From: Spirochaetaceae bacterium
Lineage (GTDB): Bacteria; Spirochaetota; Spirochaetia; SZUA-6; Bin103
Length of the DNA: 44,790 nucleotides
Direction of reading: 5' to 3'
NCBI GenBank assembly: GCA_026710565.1
Contig: JAPOQV010000655.1
Coordinates: 1-44,790 of the forward strand
In this document: positions 1-7,564 of the stretch, in pieces
How positions within the stretch are numbered: the first letter of the stretch is position 1
Layout: the number at the start of each line of letters is the position of its first letter
Position numbers and translations under genes: made by a program
Notes under the pieces: model-generated
Told to the model about the DNA's origin: nothing
What the model saw: only the letters and a program-made list of their open reading frames with translations
Database searches by the model: none

Positions 1-107
1 GACCATGTGGGGGGAGGGAAGCGGGGGGTGGGGGGGGGCCGCGCGCCGCACCGCCGCCCCCATGGGGTGGGGGGCCGGCGGCGGGGCAGCGGGGGGCCGC
101 CCGCCCG
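1..107. other. G-homopolymer-rich window edge
   Basis: The first 107 bases contain several G runs of six to nine and almost no normal coding texture, while the MetE-like family sequence begins abruptly at about 108. This most likely reflects a low-quality contig end rather than biology. Confidence 0.6.
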
Positions 108-1136
108 CTGTACCCGACCGAGCTGATCGGCAGCTACGCGCTGCCGAGCTGGCTGATCGCCCTGGAGGAGCGCGCCGCGTCGGCCGGCGACCTGGGGGAG
201 GCCGACATCGGCGAGGCGCTCGACGACGCGGTCAACGTGGCGCTGTTCGATCAGGAGCGCGCCGGGGTGGACGTGGTGACCGACGGCGAGATGCGCCGCC
301 GTGACTTCATCCAGGGCTTCTACGGCCGCCTCACGGGCCTGATGCAGCTTCGCCCCGCACGCCGGCTCGGCGCCGCCGGCTACGACCAGAATCCCGGCTG
401 CGGGGTCGAGGGGGCCGTGCGCGCCGCGGAGGGTCTCGGCATCGTCGAGGAGGTCGCCTACCTGAGCCGCCACACGGCGCGGCCGTTCAAGGTGTGCGTG
501 CCGGGGCCGGTCACGCTGTCGCTGCCGCTGCTGCTGCCCGACGGCGGGATCGGCCGCGATGCGGTGCTGGCCGACATGATCGACATCGTCAACGCCGAGA
601 TGCGCGCGCTGGTCACGGCCGGTGCCACGTATCTGCAGATCGACGAGCCGCGCTACGCCACCAGCCATGCCGCGGGCTCCGAGCTGGTCGACGTGCTCAA
701 CGCCACCCGTGACGGCGTACGGGCGCGGGTAGGGGTGCACCTGTGCTTCGGCAACTTCAGGGGCCGCTCGCGCGACCGGCGCGACTACCGCTACCTGTTT
801 CCGGCGCTCGCGCGGGCGCGCTGCGACCAGCTCAACTTCGAGTTCGCCAACCGCGAGCAGGCGCAGCTCGAGCTGCTGGCGCGGGTGCCGGAGCCGATGG
901 ACGTCGGCGTCGGCGTGGTCGACGTGAAGTCCTACTTCGTGGAGGACGCCGAGGAGGTGGCCGCCGCCCTGGAGCAGGCGGCGCGCCACGTGGATGCCGC
1001 GCGCATCGTCGCCGTGCCGGACTGCGGCTTCAACCACTGCCCCCGGCACATCGCCCGCGCCAAGCTGCAGGCGCTGACCGGCGGGGCGCGACTGGCACGG
1101 CAGCGCTCGAGCGGAGGCGCAGGAGGAGACACATGA
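3..1136 (+). CDS. MetE-like (cobalamin-independent methionine synthase C-domain) protein, 5' end uncertain
   Basis: The frame is open to the window edge. Recognisable family sequence starts near 108 (LYPTELIGSYALPSW) and runs to a TGA that overlaps the next ATG. Zinc-site residues of the MetE/UROD-like barrel are visible: His and Cys in GVHLCFGNF, a Glu in NFEFANRE, and the late Cys in PDCGFNHCP. Known family members transfer a methyl group from a folate or similar donor to a thiol bound at the zinc. Stand-alone C-domain proteins of this length (about 340-370 residues) often have unknown substrates, so calling it a true methionine synthase would be over-reading. No ATG or GTG lies in frame between 3 and 236, and the first 107 bases are an abnormal G-rich stretch, so the N-terminus is either lost in bad sequence or lies outside the window. 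It is coupled by ATGA to the mutarotase-like gene. Confidence 0.8.
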   Translation, partial: PCGGREAGGGGGPRAAPPPPWGGGPAAGQRGAARPLYPTELIGSYALPSWLIALEERAASAGDLGEADIGEALDDAVNVALFDQERAGVDVVTDGEMRRRDFIQGFYGRLTGLMQLRPARRLGAAGYDQNPGCGVEGAVRAAEGLGIVEEVAYLSRHTARPFKVCVPGPVTLSLPLLLPDGGIGRDAVLADMIDIVNAEMRALVTAGATYLQIDEPRYATSHAAGSELVDVLNATRDGVRARVGVHLCFGNFRGRSRDRRDYRYLFPALARARCDQLNFEFANREQAQLELLARVPEPMDVGVGVVDVKSYFVEDAEEVAAALEQAARHVDAARIVAVPDCGFNHCPRHIARAKLQALTGGARLARQRSSGGAGGDT

Positions 1137-1471
1137 AACGCTACGGACTGGTGATCGGACTGCGGGAGGAGAAGATCGAGGAGTACAACCGGCTGCACGC
1201 CGACGTGTGGCCGGACGTGCTGGACCGGATCCATCGCTGCAACATGCGCAACTACTCGATCTTTCTGCGCCGCCTGCCGGACGGCAAGCACTACCTGTTC
1301 GCCTACTTCGAGTACGTGGGCAGCGACTTCGCGGCCGACATGGCGGCGATGGCGGCCGACCCCAGGACGCAGGAGTGGTGGAAGATCACCGACCCCTGCC
1401 AGGAGCCGTTGCCGGACCGCGCCGAAGGCGAGTGGTGGGCCGCGGCCGAGGAGGTCTTCCACGTCGACTGA
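1133..1471 (+). CDS. L-rhamnose mutarotase-like protein (RhaM/DUF718 family)
   Basis: A 112-residue protein, the normal length for the family. It starts at the ATG that overlaps the upstream TGA (ATGA), with GGAGG just upstream. Family hallmarks are the N-terminal KRYGLVIGLREEKIEEYNRLHADVWP block, in which the His and following WP belong to the active-site region, the central RNYSIFL strand and the paired tryptophans of QEWWKITDPCQ. RhaM interconverts alpha and beta anomers of L-rhamnose. Paralogues act on L-fucose or other 6-deoxy or hexose sugars, so the exact sugar is inferred. The neighbourhood is rich in sugar uptake and oxidation genes, which fits a role in 6-deoxyhexose use. Confidence 0.88.
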   Translation: MKRYGLVIGLREEKIEEYNRLHADVWPDVLDRIHRCNMRNYSIFLRRLPDGKHYLFAYFEYVGSDFAADMAAMAADPRTQEWWKITDPCQEPLPDRAEGEWWAAAEEVFHVD

Positions 1472-1475
1472 GCCC

Positions 1476-2240
1476 CTGTCGGCCCGGAACCACATCATCG
1501 CGCTCGGCGGCGGCGGGTTCGGCCCGGGAGACCTGCTCGTCGAGCGCTACATCCTGGCTCAGGCGGCGCCCGAGCGGCCCTCGATCGGCTTCATCCCCAC
1601 CGCCACCGGCGACGCCGACTCTTACCTGGTCCGCTTCTACACCGCCTGCGGCCGCCTGGATTGCCGGCCGTCGCACCTGTCCCTGTTCACCCGCACGCCC
1701 GACCTGCGCGAGTGGGCCTTCGCGCAGGACGTGATCTTCGTGGGCGGGGGCAACACCCGCAGCCTGCTCGGTGTCTGGCGCGAGTGGGGTCTGCACGAGA
1801 TCCTGCGCGAGGCGTGGCAGGCCGGGATCGTGCTGGCGGGGGTGAGCGCCGGGGCGATCTGCTGGTTCGAGCAGGGCAGCACCGACTCCTGGGCCGACAA
1901 GCTGCGGCCGCTCGACTGCCTGGGCTTCCTGCCGGGAAGCTGCTGCCCCCACTACGACGCGGAGCCGGAACGGCGGCCGACCTTGCACGCGATGCTGCGC
2001 GCCGGTGAGATCCGCCCGGGTATAGCCCTGGACAACGACGCGGCCGCCCACTACGCCGGCACGGGGCTGCGCCGCGTGGTGACGGCGCGGTCCGCCGCGG
2101 GCGGCTACGCGCTCAGCCTCGCCGGCGGCGAGGTGTGCGAGGCTCGGCTGCCGGCGGTGGACCTGAGCGCCGCGGACGCCGGGAGCGGTTACTCCGAACC
2201 GCTCTCCGACTCTTCCGGCAGCAGCACGACGCGCACGTAG
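1476..2240 (+). CDS. Peptidase S51 (dipeptidase E / cyanophycinase-like)
   Basis: The reading frame gives about 254 residues, the usual S51 length. It begins with the glycine-rich strand RNHIIALGGGGF. The nucleophile-elbow motif GVSAGAICWF carries the catalytic Ser, and PHYDAEPERR supplies a candidate His. VIFVGGGNT is the typical strand before the helix that precedes the nucleophile. Peptidase E cleaves N-terminal Asp dipeptides; cyanophycinases and related S51 enzymes are alternatives. No in-frame ATG, GTG or TTG exists before the homology starts. A CTG at 1476 is the only near-cognate candidate, so the start is uncertain. The 3' end overlaps the convergent M16 protease gene by 52 bases. 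Confidence 0.8.
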   Translation: MSARNHIIALGGGGFGPGDLLVERYILAQAAPERPSIGFIPTATGDADSYLVRFYTACGRLDCRPSHLSLFTRTPDLREWAFAQDVIFVGGGNTRSLLGVWREWGLHEILREAWQAGIVLAGVSAGAICWFEQGSTDSWADKLRPLDCLGFLPGSCCPHYDAEPERRPTLHAMLRAGEIRPGIALDNDAAAHYAGTGLRRVVTARSAAGGYALSLAGGEVCEARLPAVDLSAADAGSGYSEPLSDSSGSSTTRT

Positions 2241-5062
2241 CGGTCGCGGCTGAGGTAGCGGCGGGCCGCCTCGGTCACCTGCTCCAGCGTGAGCGCGTCC
2301 AGGCGCTCGTCGAATCCGGCGATCTCCTCGAACGGCTCGCCGCGCTGCACGGCGCCCCGGATCTGACCCAGCCAGAAGCCGTTGCGCCGGAGCTGCTCCT
2401 CGCGGTTGGAGCGCAGGATCTCCTTGGCCGTGTTCAGGTACATCTGCTCGGCGCCGTCACGCGCCCAGTCCACGCCGATCAGCACCTCCTCGAACAGCTC
2501 GTCGGCGCGCTCCGGATCGCTGGAGAACCAGACCGTGACCTGGTACTCGGGGTCGGGCAGGTCCGAAGCCGAGGCGCCGATGCCGATCGAATAGGTGCCC
2601 CCCAGTTCCTCACGGACCCGTTCTCGCAGGCGGATCTGCAGCATCTCGCCGAGGGCCTGCAGCTCCAGCGACGCCTCCCGGCTCCACTCCATGTCGCCGG
2701 CGAAGGCGACGCGGGTGATCGAGCGCTCGTCGATTCCCTGCCGGACGATGCGCTCCTCGATCGCGGGCGGCGGATCGATGCCCACGTCGCGCCAGGTCTC
2801 GACCCGGCCGGCCGTCGGCAGCGACGCCAGGTAGGTGGCGGTCAGCGAGCGCAGCGCGTCCCAGTCGAAGGCGCCGACGACGATGAAGGTGAAGTCGCCG
2901 AGATCGCTGAACCGGTCGTGATAGATGGCGGTGGAGCGCTCCAGGCTGAGATCCTCCAGCAGCTCCAGCGTGAACGGCCTGGTGCGGAAGTGGTCCTGGC
3001 TGATCGCGCTGCGGTAGGTGTCGGAGAACACCGCGTCCGGTTGCGACAGCCGGGTTTCGGCCTGGCTTCTCAGGTTGGACGAATAGCTCTCGTAGTAGTC
3101 CTGGTCCAGGCGAGGGGCGGTCGCGTACAGGGTGACGAGCTGGAACAGCGTCTCCAGGTCGTCCGGCGAGGAGTTGCCCGTGAATCCCTCGAACAGCCCG
3201 CCAATGTAGGGCGACAGCGAGGCGGTGTTGCCGGCCAGCAGCTTCTCCAGCGCGACCACGTCATGCTCGCCGACGCCGGAGCCGCTCACCAGGGAGTCGG
3301 CGGTGAGGGCGGCGACGTAGTCGGCGTCATCCACCAGCGACGTGCCGCCGGGGCTGGTCGCGGACAGCAGCACCTCGTCGTCCCGGAAGTCCGTGTGCAT
3401 GGCGATGACGGTGACGCCGTTGGAGAGGGTCCAGCGCACGGCGTCGACCGCGTCGAGGGACTCCTCGGCGACGATGACGCCCGGCTCCGGGATCTCTGCC
3501 AGCAGCGGCGCGTCGCTGGCCTGGTCGTCGTAGGGCGCGACCTGCAGAGACGGGGCGCCGGTGACCTTGGCGATCAGTTCGGCTTCGGTCTCGGCCCCCG
3601 CCGGGATGCCGTCCGGACCCGACAGCAGCACCACCGCGTTGTGGAGCCCGTGCCACGGCCCGGCGATCCCGTTCACTTCCTCGACGGTGATCTCCGGCAG
3701 CATCTCCTGCTGCAGGGCGTACTCCGCGACGACGCCCGGCACCGGCTCGCCGTCCAGGAAGTGGCGCAGGTACTCCTCCGCCAGCCGCTGCGACGGACGC
3801 TGGTCCCTCTCGTGCCAGGCGCTCTCGATGGCGCGCAGCATGTTGGCCTTCTCGCGCTCCAGCTCGGTGGCGGTGAACCCGTGCTGGGCGACGCGCTGCA
3901 TTTCCTCCAGCAGCGTGTCCAGCCCGCGCGGGATGCGGTCCTTGTCCAGGTAGGCGGCCATGTACAGCGTCGCCGCATCGCCCACCAGCAGGGACCTGCC
4001 GCTGCCGGCGGCGAGGAACGGCGGATCGGCCTCCCGGCCGCGCTCGTACAGCCGGGCGTTGAGCATGCCGGAGAACAGGCGGTCGACCAGCAGGCGCCGG
4101 TAGGCGGCGCGGTCGTGGCCGACCTGCGCCGGCACCTTGTGGTAGATCCACAGCGCGGTGAGGTTCTCTTCCGGATCGGTCGCCACGTTCACCCTCAGGT
4201 CCGCGTGCGGAGGAACGGGAAACTGCGTCCGGTCGGTCGGCGGATCGGGGCGGTGGGCGCGCGGGAATTCGGCCGCACCCTCCGGCGGGGGCGCGAAGTG
4301 CTCGCGGATCAGGGCTTCGATCTCGTCCGGGTCCAGATCGCCCACCGCGACGAACGCCATGAGATCGGGCCGGTACCAGCGCTCGTAGAAGCCGCGCAAG
4401 TCGTCCGCGGATGCCGTCTCGATGACCTCCTGCAGGCCGATCGGCAGCCGCACCGAGTACCGGGAGTCGCCGAACAGCACCGGGTACTGCCGGTCGCGGA
4501 TGCGCTGGCCTGCGCCTCGGCCGAGCCGCCACTCCTCGAGCACCACGCCGCGTTCGCGTTCCACCTCATCCGGGTCCAGGGTCATCGCGTACGCCCACTC
4601 GCTGAAGATGTCGAAGGCGGTCGCGACCACCTCCGGGTCGGTCGGGACCTCCAGCAGGTACACGGTCTCATCGAAGCTGGTGTAGGCGTTGAGGTCGGGC
4701 CCGAAGGCGGAGCCGATAGACTCCAGGTAGTCGATGATCTCGTTGCCGGCGAAGGAAGCGGTGCCGTTGAAGGCCATGTGCTCCAGGTAATGGGCCAGGC
4801 CGCGCTCGGACTCCTGTTCCAGCACGGAGCCGGCCTTGACCCCGAGCCGGAGCTGGATGCGGTCGGGCGGCTCCGGGTTGACCTTGATGTAGTAGGTCAT
4901 CCCGTTGCCCAGCGTGCCGCGGCGCACCTCCGGGTCGAACGGGATCTCGGTCTGCGGGTCCTGTGCCCACGCGGCAGGAAGCAGCGTAACCAGGGCCGCG
5001 AGCGCGGCGGTGGCGGCCGCAATCCGGGGGCCCCGGCGAGTGCGGAACAATCTGGTTTTCAT
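2189..5062 (-). CDS. M16 family zinc metalloprotease, secreted (PqqL-type)
   Basis: A 957-residue protein with two M16 halves. The N-terminus (MKTRLFRTRRGPRIAAATAA then a hydrophobic run to AWA-Q) is a signal peptide, which is why I start at 5062 rather than at an upstream in-frame ATG at 5194. The inverted zinc motif HYLEH lies at residues 91-95, with the downstream Glu region in ERGVVLEEW. The C-terminal half lacks the HxxEH motif and is the usual inactive clamp. The size and the opening block RGTLGNGMTYYIKVNPEPP match the periplasmic PqqL-like group of bacterial peptidases, which degrade partly unfolded peptides. It is monocistronic, divergent from vapB1, and convergent with the S51 gene. 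Confidence 0.93.
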   Translation of the reverse strand: MKTRLFRTRRGPRIAAATAALAALVTLLPAAWAQDPQTEIPFDPEVRRGTLGNGMTYYIKVNPEPPDRIQLRLGVKAGSVLEQESERGLAHYLEHMAFNGTASFAGNEIIDYLESIGSAFGPDLNAYTSFDETVYLLEVPTDPEVVATAFDIFSEWAYAMTLDPDEVERERGVVLEEWRLGRGAGQRIRDRQYPVLFGDSRYSVRLPIGLQEVIETASADDLRGFYERWYRPDLMAFVAVGDLDPDEIEALIREHFAPPPEGAAEFPRAHRPDPPTDRTQFPVPPHADLRVNVATDPEENLTALWIYHKVPAQVGHDRAAYRRLLVDRLFSGMLNARLYERGREADPPFLAAGSGRSLLVGDAATLYMAAYLDKDRIPRGLDTLLEEMQRVAQHGFTATELEREKANMLRAIESAWHERDQRPSQRLAEEYLRHFLDGEPVPGVVAEYALQQEMLPEITVEEVNGIAGPWHGLHNAVVLLSGPDGIPAGAETEAELIAKVTGAPSLQVAPYDDQASDAPLLAEIPEPGVIVAEESLDAVDAVRWTLSNGVTVIAMHTDFRDDEVLLSATSPGGTSLVDDADYVAALTADSLVSGSGVGEHDVVALEKLLAGNTASLSPYIGGLFEGFTGNSSPDDLETLFQLVTLYATAPRLDQDYYESYSSNLRSQAETRLSQPDAVFSDTYRSAISQDHFRTRPFTLELLEDLSLERSTAIYHDRFSDLGDFTFIVVGAFDWDALRSLTATYLASLPTAGRVETWRDVGIDPPPAIEERIVRQGIDERSITRVAFAGDMEWSREASLELQALGEMLQIRLRERVREELGGTYSIGIGASASDLPDPEYQVTVWFSSDPERADELFEEVLIGVDWARDGAEQMYLNTAKEILRSNREEQLRRNGFWLGQIRGAVQRGEPFEEIAGFDERLDALTLEQVTEAARRYLSRDRYVRVVLLPEESESGSE

Positions 5063-5130
5063 CGAGACCGAAGGTACTTCCCGCCATGCGGATCGTCGAG
5101 GCCGGACGTGCCCGACGACGGGATCACGCC

Positions 5131-5158
5131 TTGACACACACATATCCTGTGGCACATT
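5131..5158 (+). promoter_or_regulatory. Candidate promoter and operator of vapBC1
   Basis: A perfect TTGACA lies at 5131-5136, with a weak -10 (CACATT, 5153-5158) 16 bases later. The odd palindrome TGTGGCACA at 5148-5156 overlaps the -10. That placement suits binding by a VapB dimer, which autoregulates such operons. The start codon follows at 5172 without a Shine-Dalgarno sequence. Confidence 0.45.
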
Positions 5159-5171
5159 GAAGTGTAAGAAC

Positions 5172-5393
5172 ATGCGTAACGTGACACTGGCCATGGACGA
5201 TCAGCTCATCGAGCAAGGGCGCGAGTACGCCCGCCGCCACGGGATGTCGTTCAACGCGCTCATCCGCGATCTGTTGAGACGGCGGGTGATCCAGGAGGCC
5301 GACTGGATTTCGGAAACCTTCCGCGCCATGGACGAAGCCAAGGGCCGCTCGCGCGGAAGGAAGTGGAGCCGCAACGACCTCTACGATGCCTAA
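5172..5393 (+). CDS. VapB-type antitoxin, ribbon-helix-helix
   Basis: A 73-residue protein. The N-terminus MRNVTLAMDDQLIEQGREYARRHGMS gives a beta strand, a helix and the start of a second helix (NALIRDLLRRRV), the arrangement of ribbon-helix-helix DNA-binding antitoxins. The C-terminal part, rich in charged residues, would wrap the toxin. It overlaps the PIN toxin gene by 8 bases, the standard antitoxin-first arrangement, and is probably autoregulated through the palindrome at 5148-5156. I start at 5172 because the homology begins there and there is no useful upstream initiation site. Confidence 0.85.
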   Translation: MRNVTLAMDDQLIEQGREYARRHGMSFNALIRDLLRRRVIQEADWISETFRAMDEAKGRSRGRKWSRNDLYDA

Positions 5394-5808
5394 ATCCTTC
5401 TTCGATACCAACGTGCTCGTCTACGCCAGCGACCACGATGAGCCGCGCAAGAGGCGCGCCGCGCGAGCGTTGCTGCGCCGCAGCGCACAGGATGGCAGCG
5501 GCGTGATCTCGACGCAGGTGGTGCAGGAGTTCTTCGTGTCGGCCACCAGGAAGCTCTCGATCGAGCCGATGCGCGCAAAGGGGATCGTGGCGACGTTCCG
5601 GCCGTTCGAGCTGGTGGTGATCACGCTCGACGACATCAACCGGGCCATGGAAGGTGTCGTACTGTGGCAGATCTCGTTCTGGGACTCGCTCATCCTGGCC
5701 GCAGCGGGCCGGGCAAGTTGCTCCATCGTGTATTCGGAGGACCTCAACCCGGGCCAGTTGTACAGCGGCGTCGAGGTGAGAAACCCGTTCGCCGCCGATG
5801 GCATCTGA
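5386..5808 (+). CDS. VapC-type PIN-domain ribonuclease toxin
   Basis: A 140-residue PIN domain. The acidic residues expected for the metal site are present: Asp7 in FFDTNVLVY, Glu48 in VVQEFF, Asp100 in FWDSLI and Asp119 in YSEDLN. VapC toxins are Mg/Mn-dependent endoribonucleases that cut tRNA or rRNA and are held inactive by VapB. All four acidic positions are intact, so it looks active. Unusually, its 3' end overlaps the next, unrelated gene by 11 bases, so the toxin and that gene are probably translated from one message. Confidence 0.9.
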   Translation: MPKSFFDTNVLVYASDHDEPRKRRAARALLRRSAQDGSGVISTQVVQEFFVSATRKLSIEPMRAKGIVATFRPFELVVITLDDINRAMEGVVLWQISFWDSLILAAAGRASCSIVYSEDLNPGQLYSGVEVRNPFAADGI

Positions 5809-6712
5809 GCGCACCGTGATCCAACGCTTCCACATCGGCGTCTGCGACGGCGCCGGCACGCATCGAGCCGAGGTAGTCATCGACGGTGCCGGCAAGCGCC
5901 ACCTGGGCGTCTCCCGCTTCGTGCTGGCCGACGGCACCGATGCGGTCGAGCCTGATACCCCGACCTGGGATTGCCGCGAGTGGCAGTGGTGGGCGGGCTA
6001 CGCAGGATCGACGGAGATGCGGCCGCGCATGGTGCCGGCGGCGTGCGGTGGGGAGGAGCGCGCCGGCGCGGCGCTGGTGTGGAGTGAGTACCGGTGCGAC
6101 GGCGTGCGCACCCGCCACGAGTGGAGCGTCGCGACCGTGCAGGAGCCGCCAGGGCTGACGTACGACTGCGCGATCACGGTCACCAACGAGACCGGGGCGG
6201 AGCTCGCCGAGTACGGGCAGTTCTTCGCCTGCTACACCAGCCTCAACCGTCCGTCCGGCCGCAGACCCACGCGGGAGGCCGCGATCGGCTGCCGGTTCTG
6301 GGATGCCTCGGGCGTACTCGTCAACTTCCTGGACATCGGCGGCTACCACATCGACCGGCTGATCGTCGCGCCGGAGAGCCCCCTGCTGGATCTCGGCAGG
6401 GTCCCGCACTGCCCGCGCGGCGACGGCCGCGTCGGCGGGTCATGGACGCATCCGGCGCTGGTGTCGCACCCGGCCCCGTGCGGGGAGCGCCACGTCATCC
6501 TGTTCGAGCCACAGACCACCGCGGCGGTGTGCATGGGCGCCGGCGGGCCGGCGATGGACTACGTCACCTGGCCGGGCTCGCTCGCCTTCGCGGCCGGCAG
6601 CAGCTACACGACCCGCGTCCGGCACCACGTTACGCCTCTGCCGGCAGGCCGGGAGGTGGAAGGGCTGCGGGAGCTGTGGGCGGTATTCGAAGCCGACCTG
6701 ACCGGTCAGTAG
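5798..6712 (+). CDS. Conserved hypothetical protein, possibly a beta-rich carbohydrate-related fold
   Basis: A 304-residue soluble protein with no signal peptide or membrane segment. I do not recognise a named family. It is rich in aromatic residues and alternating strands (WDCREWQWWAGYAG, YDCAITVTNETG, MDYVTWPGSLAFAAGSSY). The sandwich-like pattern and the closing phrase about a baseline value before a Thr-Arg-Val strand resemble mutarotase-like or PmoA-like beta-sandwich proteins, but that is only an impression. The ATG lies inside the vapC1 end (11-base overlap), and the 3' end overlaps the convergent vapC2 by 7 bases. Confidence 0.75.
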   Translation: MASERTVIQRFHIGVCDGAGTHRAEVVIDGAGKRHLGVSRFVLADGTDAVEPDTPTWDCREWQWWAGYAGSTEMRPRMVPAACGGEERAGAALVWSEYRCDGVRTRHEWSVATVQEPPGLTYDCAITVTNETGAELAEYGQFFACYTSLNRPSGRRPTREAAIGCRFWDASGVLVNFLDIGGYHIDRLIVAPESPLLDLGRVPHCPRGDGRVGGSWTHPALVSHPAPCGERHVILFEPQTTAAVCMGAGGPAMDYVTWPGSLAFAAGSSYTTRVRHHVTPLPAGREVEGLRELWAVFEADLTGQ

Positions 6713-7104
6713 GAGATCACCTCGAGCCGAGGTATGCGCCGGAAGTGCTCGGCGTTGCGCGTGACCACCGGCATCCCGTAGGCGAGGCCGGCAGCGCCGA
6801 TCCACAGGTCGTTGCCGCCGATCAGCCGGCCCTGCTGCTGCAGGTACCGATACGTGACTCCGTATTCCCAACTCACGCCCCGGGTGAGCGGAAGTATGCG
6901 GAAGGGCCTGATGAACTCCTCCCACTCCTCGCGCTTGCCGAGCGAGACGCCCGCGGCGAGCTCGCCGGCGATGACGTCGGTGATGAACAGGCGACAGCGG
7001 CCATGACGCTCGAGGAAGTCCTTCGTGGCGCCCGCCCACCGCTTCGAGCGCTCGCGCTCCAGATCGATCAGGAAGGTCGTTTCGAGGATCAGCGACCGGT
7101 CCAC
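6706..7104 (-). CDS. PIN-domain VapC-type toxin with Asp-to-Glu change in the first motif
   Basis: A 132-residue protein from a GTG at 7104, which overlaps the antitoxin end by 16 bases; an alternative start is CTG 7092. PIN landmarks are the N-terminal strand LILETTFLIDLERE, Glu48 in VIAGELAAG, Asp99 in GGNDLWIGAAG and the TRNAEHF segment near residue 116. In most VapC proteins the first motif reads LDT or LDS; here the metal-binding Asp position is Glu (residue 8). The toxin may therefore be weakened, or may use the shifted Asp14. The partner antitoxin is intact. Confidence 0.82.
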   Translation of the reverse strand: MDRSLILETTFLIDLERERSKRWAGATKDFLERHGRCRLFITDVIAGELAAGVSLGKREEWEEFIRPFRILPLTRGVSWEYGVTYRYLQQQGRLIGGNDLWIGAAGLAYGMPVVTRNAEHFRRIPRLEVISY

Positions 7105-7337
7105 TTGTCCTCGGGCTTGGGCTGCTCCCTCTTGGCCCGCTCGATGGCATCGAGCCCCCCGGCCGTAAACGTCGCCGGGGCACCATCGAGCCGGCTGAGG
7201 AGCTCCGCCGCCGTGATCGTGTCCTCCGGCCACGTCGCCCGCAGGATCACCTGCGTGAAGGACTCACTCGGGTATCTGCGGGCGCGCCGGAGCTTGTCGT
7301 AAGCCTCGATCGTCACGGAGACGGTCTTGGTGGGCAT
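7089..7337 (-). CDS. VapB-type antitoxin (PF02697/DUF217-like)
   Basis: An 82-residue protein. The start MPTKTVSVTIEAYDKLRRAR followed by YPSESFTQVILRATW is the strand-helix-helix pattern of the small VapB family in which the ESFS(D/Q)VI segment is conserved. The C-terminus (GLDAIERAKREQPKPEDKW) would bind the PIN partner. I begin at the ATG at 7337, where the family homology starts, rather than upstream. Two copies of TGTGTA (7346-7351 and 7357-7362), 11 bases apart, lie just upstream of the start and could be antitoxin binding sites. A TTGACG-like -35 lies at 7372-7367 on this strand. Confidence 0.83.
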   Translation of the reverse strand: MPTKTVSVTIEAYDKLRRARRYPSESFTQVILRATWPEDTITAAELLSRLDGAPATFTAGGLDAIERAKREQPKPEDKWTGR

Positions 7338-7564
7338 GCGCGGAGTGTGTAGAGTCTGTGTATCGTCGTCAAGCGTTCCGCGGTGACTGCCCGCGCCTGC
7401 ATGTTGACACCTCACAGGGGCAGTGGCAGGCTCACGCCCATCCTTTCGAGGCTTGCGCCAGCCGCCAAGGATGGAGCGAATGGCTGACCTCTCCATCGTC
7501 GCGACCGGGACGATTCGTGCCGGATCCGAGGCTGCGAGTCTAAGCGTGGGCGGAAGCGTGGACA
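7338..7564 (+). promoter_or_regulatory. Divergent intergenic region with a leader stem-loop before the sugar ABC operon
   Basis: This 227-base gap separates the vapBC2 start from the sugar transporter start. It holds the two TGTGTA repeats near 7346-7362. A TTGACA at 7404-7409 has no convincing -10 at the usual distance. A perfect 8-base inverted repeat, CCATCCTT at 7438-7445 and AAGGATGG at 7467-7474, encloses a GC-rich inner loop. The hairpin would lie in the 5' leader of the transporter message if transcription starts at the TTGACA promoter. Confidence 0.4.

Noticed and set aside
2135..5134. A roughly 1000-codon open frame on the plus strand opposite the M16 protease
   Set aside because: It is a GC-driven antisense shadow: rich in Arg, Gly, Ala and His with no recognisable motif, while the minus strand gives a complete M16 protein with signal peptide and zinc site.
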